33,328 nt of DNA, from positions 1 through 33,328 of the IMG/VR virus record IMGVR_UViG_3300020193_000077. One strand, given 5' to 3'. The notes beneath the pieces are model-generated. The model ran no database searches and was not told where the DNA came from. It was given only the letters and a program-made list of their open reading frames with translations. Below are positions 15,925-21,905 of this stretch, piece by piece (within the stretch, counting starts at the first letter, position 1; each line of letters begins with the position of its first letter). The translations under genes and the position numbers were made by a program. This DNA comes from a virus.

Positions 15925-16225
15925 TGGCATCGTCGTATAACGCATACAGATCGCGTATGGCGGTTTCTGCGTCACGGGCGACGTAATACTCGCCTCTGCC
16001 GTCAAACACGTTGCGGAAGGCTGCTTGCGCCTCGCGTAACCGACCCTTCGGCATCTTGACCTCTACCCAGCACACCCACGACTTCCCGTCTGGGAGCGTG
16101 CGAGTCACGAGTTTGTCAGGGATGCCGTGGCCCGCCTTCCCAAAGTCGGTGACCGTAAAGCCTACCTTACGGAGCGCGTCCGAAATCAGCGCGTCATTAC
16201 CGTCACGGCGGGCGGCATACCTCAT
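15902..16225 (-). CDS. VRR-NUC-type nuclease
   Basis: 107 residues, the size of a stand-alone phage VRR-NUC domain. Catalytic PD-(D/E)XK elements: GHGIPDKLV (Asp37), then WVEVKMPKGRL (Glu55 and Lys57), plus a C-terminal helix with REAQAAFRNVF. The family cleaves branched or structured DNA, so a role in resolving recombination or packaging intermediates is likely. The ATG at 16225 overlaps the upstream methyltransferase stop (ATGA). A GTG six codons earlier is also open but has no ribosome binding site. It ends inside the 3' end of the convergent glycosyltransferase gene. Confidence 0.85.
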   Translation of the reverse strand: MRYAARRDGNDALISDALRKVGFTVTDFGKAGHGIPDKLVTRTLPDGKSWVCWVEVKMPKGRLREAQAAFRNVFDGRGEYYVARDAETAIRDLYALYDDAIKPEQRR

Positions 16226-16938
16226 CGCTTTTTCAACACCCACATTTGTGGGTAGTAATACATTTCGCTAAACGTCCCGGCCTTACCATCCACCATGCGA
16301 GAAAGTTCGTCAAAGAGCGACAGGATCAACCGGCGGTCGTTCGGTTTGTTGCCCCCAAAGTGCTTGTTGAACTTGGCGGCGTAATCGGGGTTGTAGGTGC
16401 AGCTCATGTCCTCAATGACGTAATACCCGCCCGAGCGCACCCAGTTCTGGCAATGCACTACCGTTCCCACAATGTCCTCGGCAATATGGCTACCGTCGTC
16501 CACAAAGAGGTCGTAATTACGCCGCTCTACCGTGCGAGCGTCAGCAATGGTGATTTTGACATTCGGCAAGTCTTTGCAAAGATCAGCGCACTCAGGGCGT
16601 ATGTCAAACCCCTCAATGTCGCTGGCCGGTAAGTAATTCGCCCACATCCGCAAGGAAGCACCACACGCCACCCCGATCTCCCCGATCCGCAGTTGTGCGG
16701 TTCGTCGGTACGGCGTCAAGTCAGCAATCAGCTTTTCGTAGTGCTGGGTGTAACGGCGCTTGATGTTGCCTTTGTCCGAGCCGTAGAGGTCGGCAAGGCC
16801 CGTGAGCGAGACTTCCGTAAGGTCAACTTCACCTGTCTGCGGCGCGTACTCCTCGGGTTTAACGGTATCCAAGTATCGTCTAACACCTCCTCGTTCCGCG
16901 CCTCGTTGATGCACCGGATTAACCATATTTGCCACCAT
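16222..16938 (-). CDS. Sugar O-methyltransferase-like protein (MycE-type SAM methyltransferase)
   Basis: 238 residues. It carries LADLYGSDKGNIKRRYTQHYEKL (GSDKG at 53-57), a phrase characteristic of MycE-like sugar 2-O-methyltransferases and bacterial polysaccharide methyltransferases, followed by SAM motif I RIGEIGVACGASLRMW (85-99), FDIRPE and the later FVDDGSHIAED, where acidic and His residues bind metal in that family. It ends with WVLKKR. Likely substrate: a sugar hydroxyl on a glycan or nucleotide sugar. It is the second gene of the leftward block. The ATG at 16938 has an AAGG element about 10 nt upstream. Confidence 0.78.
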   Translation of the reverse strand: MVANMVNPVHQRGAERGGVRRYLDTVKPEEYAPQTGEVDLTEVSLTGLADLYGSDKGNIKRRYTQHYEKLIADLTPYRRTAQLRIGEIGVACGASLRMWANYLPASDIEGFDIRPECADLCKDLPNVKITIADARTVERRNYDLFVDDGSHIAEDIVGTVVHCQNWVRSGGYYVIEDMSCTYNPDYAAKFNKHFGGNKPNDRRLILSLFDELSRMVDGKAGTFSEMYYYPQMWVLKKR

Positions 16939-17024
16939 GTTTGATTGCCTTTTGTTCTATTTAACGGAGGAACTTGCACAATATCTTCTCTGGGCTGACT
17001 GAACTTACTCTCGGGGTATAGAGT

Positions 17025-17240
17025 TTATTTTTCAAAATATCCCGCTTTAACTGACTGTTCGTGATCTGCAATATATTGCTTGATTGACCTTGTACCACGG
17101 CGATCTCTGGTCTGAAATTGCAGCAATCGGTACGCAAGGTGATAGATGTTATCTCCACCTCTTGGTCTTCTCCCTGTATTAACTTCTATGTATTTCTTCA
17201 AAAGTTCTATGTCTATCTTAGGTTTTATCGTTTCAGCCAT
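17025..17240 (-). CDS. Small basic protein of unknown function
   Basis: 71 residues with many Lys/Arg and an RPRGGDNIYHLAYRLLQFQTRDRR centre. The ATG at 17240 has an AGGGG box 6-7 nt upstream, and the reading frame is dense. The DNA is visibly AT-richer than the surrounding late genes. No recognisable domain; a small DNA-binding or host-takeover protein is conceivable. It is the first gene of the leftward block, just below the structured intergenic region. Confidence 0.6.
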   Translation of the reverse strand: MAETIKPKIDIELLKKYIEVNTGRRPRGGDNIYHLAYRLLQFQTRDRRGTRSIKQYIADHEQSVKAGYFEK

Positions 17241-17413
17241 CTTAAACCCCTGATGCTTGGAAGCCCGGGAATGGCCCCCCTACCCCCCACTTCTGCGGAA
17301 GGTAGCGAGGCCAAGCCTATGCCCGTATAGCCACGGTTTTTAGGCCCGCTGGACTTTGGTAAGCGGTATCCAGCCCGATCCAAACGACCGGCCCTCCGCT
17401 GACAGATTTAGCC

Positions 17414-17465
17414 CATGTCAAGGGGCTGCGTGTTGGGGTGTTTGACATGACCAGAAAGGTCATGT
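17414..17465. repeat. Two overlapping inverted repeats (mutually exclusive hairpins)
   Basis: CATGTCAA (17414-17421) is complementary to TTGACATG (17442-17449), loop 20 nt. ACATGACC (17445-17452) is complementary to GGTCATGT (17458-17465), loop AGAAA. Both stems are perfect over 8 bp and share bases 17445-17449, so an RNA can form only one at a time. The 21-bp second palindrome could instead be a protein operator. Confidence 0.6.
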
Positions 17466-17523
17466 GAAGATACCGACACGCGATACAGCAATTTCAGCGT
17501 AAGACCATTCCCCCGGTCGCGTC

Positions 17524-17550
17524 AACCCCCCGTCTGGGGGGTTTTCGTTT
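17524..17550 (+). terminator. Rho-independent terminator, + strand
   Basis: Perfect 8-bp stem AACCCCCC (17524-17531), loop GTCT, GGGGGGTT (17536-17543), followed by TTCGTTT. The T-rich side faces +; on the - strand the stem is followed by a GC-rich stretch, so - termination is weaker. No + strand gene precedes it within 1.5 kb, which is unexpected. It may end a small RNA or block + transcription into the switch region. Confidence 0.75.
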
Positions 17551-17569
17551 CTGGCCCCCTATAACCGCA

Positions 17570-17752
17570 TTAGCGGCCTTTAACGGGCTTTACCAGCCCA
17601 GCCTTTACCAGCCCAGCCTTGACCTGCCACAGCCTTTGCTGCGGGATGCGCCCGTTGCGTATCCAGCGCGATACCGCTGGGGGGCTGACGCCGAATGCCC
17701 GGGCTATGCCAGCCGGGGAACCAAACTTCTTAAGTGCTTGCTGAATGTCCAT
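17570..17752 (-). CDS. Cro-like helix-turn-helix repressor
   Basis: 60 residues. The helix-turn-helix spans about residues 11-35 (SPAGIARAFGVSPPAVSRWI), then RNGRIPQQRLWQV, the pattern of Cro/YdaS-type phage repressors (GVS-PAVS-W). The C-terminus is KAGLVKAGLVKPVKGR, made by a perfect 15-bp tandem duplication in the DNA. No dimerisation domain beyond this. It lies between two divergent promoters whose spacers carry its likely operators, so it should regulate itself and the early operon. The ATG has no ribosome binding site, and the predicted transcript starts at or next to the A of the ATG. It is the only repressor gene in the window. Confidence 0.85.
   Translation of the reverse strand: MDIQQALKKFGSPAGIARAFGVSPPAVSRWIRNGRIPQQRLWQVKAGLVKAGLVKPVKGR
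17589..17618 (-). repeat. Perfect 15-bp tandem duplication in the repressor's 3' end
   Basis: Two adjacent identical copies of TTTACCAGCCCAGCC (+ strand 17589-17603 and 17604-17618) encode the repeated residues LVKAG near the end of the repressor. The reading frame is kept because the unit is 15 bp. Confidence 0.9.
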
Positions 17753-17758
17753 CGGTGT

Positions 17759-17787
17759 ATGTTAACTGCCGTTAGTTTTTTTCTCAA
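17759..17787 (-). promoter_or_regulatory. Repressor promoter, predicted leaderless
   Basis: On the - strand: -35 TTGAGA (17787-17782), spacer 17 bp, -10 TAACAT (17764-17759). The repressor ATG starts at 17752, 7 bases after the -10, so transcription should begin on or next to its A. Confidence 0.7.
17762..17775. promoter_or_regulatory. Putative operator O1 (TTAAC-TGCC-GTTAG)
   Basis: Near-perfect inverted repeat with the same arms and spacing as the second operator, one mismatch in the last base. It overlaps the -10 and spacer of the repressor promoter, so binding would shut off the repressor gene. Confidence 0.6.
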
Positions 17788-17794
17788 GGGGGTG

Positions 17795-17823
17795 TTGACA
17801 ACGCTCTTAACTTGTGTTAATAT
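17795..17823 (+). promoter_or_regulatory. Early promoter
   Basis: Perfect -35 TTGACA (17795-17800), 17-bp spacer, -10 TAATAT (17818-17823). It points at the early operon whose first gene starts at 17855 behind AGAGG. The putative operator fills the spacer and touches the -10. Confidence 0.8.
17807..17820. promoter_or_regulatory. Putative operator O2 (TTAAC-TTGT-GTTAA)
   Basis: Perfect 14-bp inverted repeat, arms TTAAC and GTTAA, in the spacer of the early promoter. Its centre is 45 bp from that of O1. Repressor binding here would block the early operon. Confidence 0.68.
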
Positions 17824-17854
17824 ACGCCCATACGCTAACCACAGAGAGGTTTGT

Positions 17855-18106
17855 ATGTCGCAGTTAATTCGCATCCCTTGGAAGTTTTACATGGATCATT
17901 ACGAGCGTGGCTTGCCAACGCCGGAAGAAGTCCGTACCACCAAGTCCCACGTTTACATCAGCGCAGACGACCCGCACCTCAATGCGCTGTGGTCTGACGC
18001 CGAGCTCTACGCGCACAAGTTTGGCCCCGATCTTTGCCCGTCTATCAAAGCTAGCGCCAAGGCCACGCTTGCCGCCATCAACAAAGTAGTTGACGGGTTG
18101 GAATAA
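17855..18106 (+). CDS. Early protein of unknown function
   Basis: 83 residues, first gene after the early promoter. The ATG has an AGAGG box 5 nt upstream. The sequence starts MSQLIRIPWKFYMDHYERGL and ends with a helix SIKASAKATLAAINKVVDGL. A phrase TKSHVYISADDPHLNALWSDA in the centre suggests a small folded domain. No family recognised. Being the first early gene, it may be a host-takeover or regulatory protein; that is inference. Confidence 0.7.
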   Translation: MSQLIRIPWKFYMDHYERGLPTPEEVRTTKSHVYISADDPHLNALWSDAELYAHKFGPDLCPSIKASAKATLAAINKVVDGLE

Positions 18107-18156
18107 CCTCGGTTAATCTATCTCACGTTGACAAACACAACACAGGAGCAACAGAA

Positions 18157-18438
18157 ATGTTCAACGTCCAACGACACATCTACGGCCTTTACTGCGAGAT
18201 GGAACTGCACTACGAGATGGACGCCGACGAGCGTGGCGCGTTCGTAGACCTCAAAGAAGTTTGGATACTCGGACACTACCCCGAGGGTTGCAATAGCAGC
18301 GCGGCGCATCGCGGCGATTACGTCAGCATCAACGCCAAGGCTGACATTGGGTACATGACGTCTGCCGAGCTTGAGGATTTAGAGGCCGCTTGCCTTGCAC
18401 ACGCCAAGGTCTGCGCTACGGATGTGGACTATGAATAA
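18157..18438 (+). CDS. Early protein of unknown function
   Basis: 93 residues behind an AGGAG box. The centre reads YCEMELHYEMDADERGAF then LKEVWILGH. Acidic overall, ending in a helix with several Cys (EDLEAACLAHAKVCATDVDYE). No known domain is recognised. Its stop overlaps the start of the following small membrane protein. The early operon continues rightward without a break. Confidence 0.7.
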   Translation: MFNVQRHIYGLYCEMELHYEMDADERGAFVDLKEVWILGHYPEGCNSSAAHRGDYVSINAKADIGYMTSAELEDLEAACLAHAKVCATDVDYE

Positions 18439-18556
18439 GCGTTCATCGGCATGGCCTGCCGTAATCGGCATCATCATTTGCTACATCATCGCCGCCGTTA
18501 TTGAACCTTGCGACGGCCACAGTTGCGCGAACGAGGTGACACATGGAGGACGATGA
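18431..18556 (+). CDS. Small single-pass membrane protein
   Basis: 41 residues: MNKRSSAWPAVIGIIICYIIAAVIEPCD, with one hydrophobic segment (about residues 8-25) followed by a short Cys-containing hydrophilic tail. The start overlaps the previous stop by 8 nt and the next gene starts inside its end. Such short membrane proteins are common in phage early operons; function unknown. Confidence 0.55.
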   Translation: MNKRSSAWPAVIGIIICYIIAAVIEPCDGHSCANEVTHGGR

Positions 18557-18674
18557 CGACAGCTGGTGGCACCAGCAGGATTTGGAAATGCAGGAGCGCG
18601 ACGAAGAAGAACGTATTGCAGCCTGCAACAAAGCATTAGACGAACTGAAGGAGTACGACGATGAAGGTGTATGA
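18543..18674 (+). CDS. Small acidic protein
   Basis: 43 residues, MEDDDDSWWHQQDLEMQERDEEERI with a helical C-terminus (ALDELKEYDDEGV). Highly acidic, like DNA-mimic or anti-host small phage proteins, but no family is recognised. It overlaps the membrane protein's 3' end by 14 nt, and its own end overlaps the ERF start by 14 nt. Confidence 0.55.
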   Translation: MEDDDDSWWHQQDLEMQERDEEERIAACNKALDELKEYDDEGV

Positions 18675-19230
18675 AAAGATCGCGGCGATTACCGCCGAGT
18701 TAAGCAAAGTCGGTATCAGCAAAGACAGCAAGAACCAGAGTCAGGGCTACAAGTTTCGCGGCATTGACCAAGTGTACGGTGCGCTATCCCCGCTGCTTGC
18801 GAAGCACGGCTTGTGCATTCTGCCCCGCGTTACGGCACGCGATGTCGTGGAGCGGCAGAACCGACAGGGTGGTGCGCTGTTCTACGTCACCCTTTCAGTA
18901 GAGTTTGATTTTGTCGCCGCCGAGGATGCGAGCAAGCATACCATCGTGACGATTGGCGAGGCGATGGACTCGGGCGACAAGGCCAGCAACAAGGCAATGA
19001 GTGCCGCGTACAAATACGCCGCGTTTCAAGCGTTCTGCATCCCGACCGAGGGCGACAATGACGCTGACGCAATGACGCACGAAGTGGCTGCACAAGACCC
19101 AGAGGTGTTGGCGCAGATCGCCGCGTGCGACAGCAAGAAGGCGCTGCGTGCGCTGCTTAACGAACTGCCTGTGCCAGCGCGTGAGCTGCACATGGATGCG
19201 TTTATGGCTCGCAGCAAGCAGGTGCAATAA
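18661..19230 (+). CDS. erf: ERF-family single-strand annealing protein
   Basis: 189 residues. The ERF core is visible: QGYKFRGIDQVYGALSPLLA (residues 28-47) with the typical FRG-D--Y, then GEAMDSGDKASNKAMSAAYKYA (98-119) and FCIPTEGDNDAD. ERF proteins anneal complementary strands and drive recombination-based circularisation of phage DNA, as in P22. An AGGAG box precedes the ATG. The stop TAA overlaps the exonuclease start (TAATG), so both are co-translated. With the SSB-like and NinB genes it forms a recombination cassette. Confidence 0.93.
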   Translation: MKVYEKIAAITAELSKVGISKDSKNQSQGYKFRGIDQVYGALSPLLAKHGLCILPRVTARDVVERQNRQGGALFYVTLSVEFDFVAAEDASKHTIVTIGEAMDSGDKASNKAMSAAYKYAAFQAFCIPTEGDNDADAMTHEVAAQDPEVLAQIAACDSKKALRALLNELPVPARELHMDAFMARSKQVQ

Positions 19231-19841
19231 TGGAACAGCGCACAGACGATTGGTTCGCAGCACGGCTTGGCAAGGTCACGGCCTCCCGGGTGGCCGATGT
19301 AATCGCTAAGACTAAAAGCGGTTACTCGGCCTCCCGCGAAAACTACATGGCTGACCTTATCGTAGAGCGGCTGACGGGCCAGAAGGCCAGCAGCTTTAGC
19401 AACGCAGCAATGGAGTGGGGGACAGAGCAGGAACCCCACGCTAGGGCCGCTTATAGCGCGTTTACAGGTGAGCTGGTGGAGGAGGTGGGCTTTATAGACC
19501 ACCCGCGTGTTGCGAACTCTGGCGCGTCCCCAGACGGTCTGGTGGGCGATGGTCTCGTAGAGATCAAATGCCCTGCGACCGCGACCCATTTAGACACGCT
19601 GCTCGCGGGTACGGTGCCGGGCAAATACATCGCACAGATGCAATGGCAAATGGCCTGCACCGGGCGCAAATGGTGTGATTTCGTGTCCTACGACCCTCGG
19701 TTGCCTGATCACCTGCGGTTGTTCGTTGAGCGTGTTGAGCGTGACGACGATTACATCCGAGCGCTGGAAGGCGAGGTCACTTTGTTTTTGGCTCAGTTGG
19801 AAGAAAAGTTAATCAAATTACAGGAGTTGAACCGTGGTTAA
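19230..19841 (+). CDS. YqaJ-family (lambda exonuclease-like) exonuclease
   Basis: 203 residues. PD-(D/E)XK hallmarks of the YqaJ fold: RLGKVTASRVADVI at the N-terminus, then GASPDGLVGDGLVEIKCP (Asp, then Glu-x-Lys) near residues 93-110, and QMQWQMACTGRKWCDFVSYDP. It resects 5' ends so that ERF can load. Overlaps ERF by one base and the next gene (SSB-like) by 8 nt, so the order exonuclease-annealer-binder is kept in one transcript. Confidence 0.93.
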   Translation: MEQRTDDWFAARLGKVTASRVADVIAKTKSGYSASRENYMADLIVERLTGQKASSFSNAAMEWGTEQEPHARAAYSAFTGELVEEVGFIDHPRVANSGASPDGLVGDGLVEIKCPATATHLDTLLAGTVPGKYIAQMQWQMACTGRKWCDFVSYDPRLPDHLRLFVERVERDDDYIRALEGEVTLFLAQLEEKLIKLQELNRG

Positions 19842-20121
19842 GCAATTTGATCCAAATATGCGTGGCGTGCTGTTTAAGAACGATAAGCAGGGTAATGACA
19901 AGCGCCCTGACTACCGTGGTTCATGCGTCATTAACAACGTGGACATAAACGTATCGGGTTGGATACAGACGAGTAAGAAAACGGGCGATAAGTTTATGTC
20001 GCTGAAGTTTGAGCCAAAGGGCGAGGGCCGTTTGTCACGCACAGGCGAACCGCAACGCACGCCGGATAAATCACCGCAACTCACCGAGGACAACTGGGCA
20101 GACGTTGACATCCCCTTCTGA
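19834..20121 (+). CDS. DUF736-like protein with SSB-type C-terminal tip (probable ssDNA-binding protein)
   Basis: 95 residues starting with GTG. The core is DPNMRGVLFKNDKQGNDKRPDYRG, then SGWIQTSKKTGDKFMSLKFEP, a compact OB-fold-like beta pattern as in phage DUF736-type proteins. The protein ends in DNWADVDIPF. The last residues, acidic then IPF, match the conserved C-terminal tip of bacterial SSB that recruits partner proteins. With ERF and YqaJ next door a ssDNA-binding role is likely. A GGAG element precedes the GTG. True OB fold was not verified. Confidence 0.75.
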   Translation: MVKQFDPNMRGVLFKNDKQGNDKRPDYRGSCVINNVDINVSGWIQTSKKTGDKFMSLKFEPKGEGRLSRTGEPQRTPDKSPQLTEDNWADVDIPF

Positions 20122-20575
20122 CTTTGAGGCGCGGTTTAGGGCAGCGCGTAACGCCGAAATGGTGGTCGCGCTGTACCTGCTCGCACGCGGTCACACGGTG
20201 ACGTTGCCCAAGCGGCGATTACGCGCTGATTTTGCCGACCGCAAAGAGTTTGCTGACCACGGTGATGTGTACGCATCAGGTAAGCGCATAGAGGTGAAGC
20301 ACATCAAGCATGACTTTGAGTATCAGGCATGGCCGTTTGAAACGGCGGCGATCTGCGCCAAGAAGTCGTTTGATGCTGCCGATCCTCGCCCTGACTATTA
20401 CTACATCGTCAACGCTAGTCTAACGGTGGCCGCGCTCATAGACGTTAAGACGACGTTTGCCGATTGGCTGGTGCGGAAAATCACCGACAAAGAGCGCGGT
20501 TATAACTATGACGTATATGCGGTAACGCCCGAGTACCTCGGATGGCGTTACCTAGATTTTGAGGAGCGGCTGTGA
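20105..20575 (+). CDS. PD-(D/E)XK-like protein (putative nuclease)
   Basis: 156 residues from a TTG at 20105, overlapping the previous gene by 17 nt. An ATG at 20159 gives a shorter form that would lack a helix (DFEARFRAARNAEMVVALYL). A catalytic-type pattern is present: HGDVYASGKRIEVKHI with Asp54, Glu63 and Lys65, after a conserved-looking LRADFADRKEF. Later it has DYYYIVNASLTVAALIDV. This suggests a small nuclease of the recombination cassette, perhaps resolving intermediates. The family is not firmly recognised. Start codon uncertain. Confidence 0.7.
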   Translation: MTSPSDFEARFRAARNAEMVVALYLLARGHTVTLPKRRLRADFADRKEFADHGDVYASGKRIEVKHIKHDFEYQAWPFETAAICAKKSFDAADPRPDYYYIVNASLTVAALIDVKTTFADWLVRKITDKERGYNYDVYAVTPEYLGWRYLDFEERL

Positions 20576-20982
20576 AGCGCATCTTTCCCATTGGCACGCT
20601 GCCCGACCAGATCGCCACCGCCGTCGTGCGGATGGCGCAGCACCTGCCGACCGACAAACCGTTTGCGGTGACGGTGGAGGTGTGGAAGAAACCGCGCACC
20701 CATCAACAGAACGCTTACCTTTGGGGCGTGGCATATCCCGCGATCCTTGAAGGCGGCGGTGAAATGCTTAGAGGCTGGAGCCGTGATGACATTCACGAAT
20801 ATATGGTGGGCGAGTTTGGCGGATGGGAGATGCTAGAGGGTTTTGGCCGCAAGCGGATGCGCCCGGTGCTGCGCTCCTCGCGGATGACCAAACAACAGTT
20901 TTCCGATTACCTTGACTGGCTGTCTGGCAAGTGTGCAGACATGGGCATCATTATCCCAGAGCCTAATTATGAACCTGCGTAG
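20572..20982 (+). CDS. ninB: NinB-like recombination protein
   Basis: 136 residues. The key block KKPRTHQQNAYLWGVAYPAIL (about residues 43-62) carries the RT-QQNA-LW pattern of NinB/Orf proteins, followed by HEYMVGEFGGWEMLEGFGRKR and SRMTKQQFSDYLDWL. NinB (lambda Orf) helps load annealing or recombinase proteins on DNA coated with single-strand binder, fitting its place beside ERF and the SSB-like gene. It overlaps the previous gene by 4 nt and the next by 14 nt. Confidence 0.85.
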   Translation: MKRIFPIGTLPDQIATAVVRMAQHLPTDKPFAVTVEVWKKPRTHQQNAYLWGVAYPAILEGGGEMLRGWSRDDIHEYMVGEFGGWEMLEGFGRKRMRPVLRSSRMTKQQFSDYLDWLSGKCADMGIIIPEPNYEPA

Positions 20983-21253
20983 CGAGGCCAAAGGCCGTGG
21001 CTGCATGGTGCGATTGCCGTGCTGCAACCACAATTCCGAAACGGTCGTGCTGGGGCATATTCGGATGGCAGGCATCAGCGGCATGGGCCATAAGTCTGAC
21101 GATCTCTTAGGCGCGTGGGTTTGTTCAACGTGTCACGCAGAAGTAGACGGCCAGACGCACGTTACAGGCTTATCCCGCGACGAGCTGCGCCTCGCTCACT
21201 TTGAGGGAATGGCGCGAACCATTGACCAGTTGCGAAAAGAGGGGCTGGTATGA
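20969..21253 (+). CDS. YbcO-like (DUF1364) putative nuclease with Cys/His motif
   Basis: 94 residues. It starts MNLRSEAKGRGCMVRLPCCNHN, then VVLGHIRMAGISGMGHKSDDL, GAWVCSTCHAEVDGQTHVTG. The arrangement of Cys and His (C..CC..H..CxxCH) and the phrase GHKSDDLLGAWVCSTCH match DUF1364/YbcO, a small beta-beta-alpha-metal nuclease family found in lambdoid phages. The ATG at 20969 was chosen because an in-frame upstream start lies inside NinB. Together with NinB it recalls the nin region of lambdoid phages. Confidence 0.82.
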   Translation: MNLRSEAKGRGCMVRLPCCNHNSETVVLGHIRMAGISGMGHKSDDLLGAWVCSTCHAEVDGQTHVTGLSRDELRLAHFEGMARTIDQLRKEGLV

Positions 21254-21801
21254 ACTTTTGGTGCGATACCCCGTACATTACGGCATACGTCCGCAATGAG
21301 TTCTTGTACGACCAGCAGGAAGGGCATGGCGAGTTCACGCTTTGCACGGTGTTCGGCTTCCGTGCTGAACCCATGCGCGTACCAATGTTCCAGATCATGT
21401 TGGAGTCAGGCGCGCAATGGGCCAGAATCCCGGTTCATGCGCTATGCAGCAAGCCCTGTCCCGAGATGGCGTTACAACTTGTTACATGGTGGGACAGCTT
21501 CTCGCGCAACTGTCAGGTCAAAGAGGTGGCGTTCCTACGCAACCACCGCGTTAAGTCCATAGGGCGTGACGGGGTGCAGCGCCCCGGGACATACCTGATG
21601 ACGGTATTCTGGTGCGACGGAGGGTGGAGCGAGGTGCCTGACCAGTCCAAAGACCACCACATCATTGCGCTGGATTCGGGCCAGTTTATTGCTTACCCGA
21701 ATAACAGGCTTTTGTGGGTAGACCCGTCGTGGATCAGCGGGGACGTACCGCGAGGGTGGAAATCACCGTTAGCCAACTACACCGTGGAGGGTATGCCGTG
21801 A
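21250..21801 (+). CDS. Conserved-type phage protein of unknown function
   Basis: 183 residues, start overlapping the previous stop by 4 nt. Sequence phrases: NFWCDTPYITAYVRNEFLYD, then EFTLCTVFGFRAEPMRVPMFQIML, RIPVHALCSKPCPEM, and a C-terminal WVDPSWISGDVPRGWKSPLANY. It is rich in aromatics and Cys, without a transmembrane segment. I recognise the general pattern from phage early regions but know no function. The late location in the early operon gives no further clue. Confidence 0.75.
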   Translation: MNFWCDTPYITAYVRNEFLYDQQEGHGEFTLCTVFGFRAEPMRVPMFQIMLESGAQWARIPVHALCSKPCPEMALQLVTWWDSFSRNCQVKEVAFLRNHRVKSIGRDGVQRPGTYLMTVFWCDGGWSEVPDQSKDHHIIALDSGQFIAYPNNRLLWVDPSWISGDVPRGWKSPLANYTVEGMP

Positions 21802-21905
21802 AAACGATTCTAGAGGCATTACAGCGGTTTTGGCGCTATGACTGGCGTCATGTGCCGCCCCCTAACTGGGCCGCTAAACGAGGGTCAGGGAGGGTCTACT
21901 GGTGA
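21798..21905 (+). CDS. Small basic/aromatic protein
   Basis: 35 residues from a GTG at 21798 behind GGAGGG. The sequence VKTILEALQRFWRYDWRHVPPPNWAAKRG is basic and aromatic, possibly membrane-surface or DNA associating. The GTG overlaps the previous stop (GTGA), and its end overlaps the next gene's GTG start, so translation is coupled. No family recognised. Confidence 0.5.
   Translation: MKTILEALQRFWRYDWRHVPPPNWAAKRGSGRVYW

Larger units (their letters stand above)
17241..17569. other. 329-bp intergenic region between leftward block and repressor gene
   Basis: No convincing gene. It contains a stem GCTGGA/TCCAGC (17348-17353/17369-17374), two overlapping inverted repeats at 17414-17465 and a strong terminator at 17524-17550. 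A promoter for the long leftward block is expected here or just upstream, but no good sigma70 pair on - was found by eye; a weak + pair is TTGACA at 17442-17447 with a poor -10. The region holds either regulatory DNA for the late block, a small + strand RNA, or both. Confidence 0.55.

Noticed and set aside
15247-16005. 252-codon frame on - opposite the glycosyltransferase
   Set aside because: The + frame gives a clear nucleotide-sugar fold with DXD, while the - translation has no recognisable pattern and crosses into the nuclease gene.
17442-17471. + promoter TTGACA with -10 GAAGAT
   Set aside because: The -35 is perfect but the -10 matches only half of the consensus; mentioned as a possibility, not annotated as a promoter.
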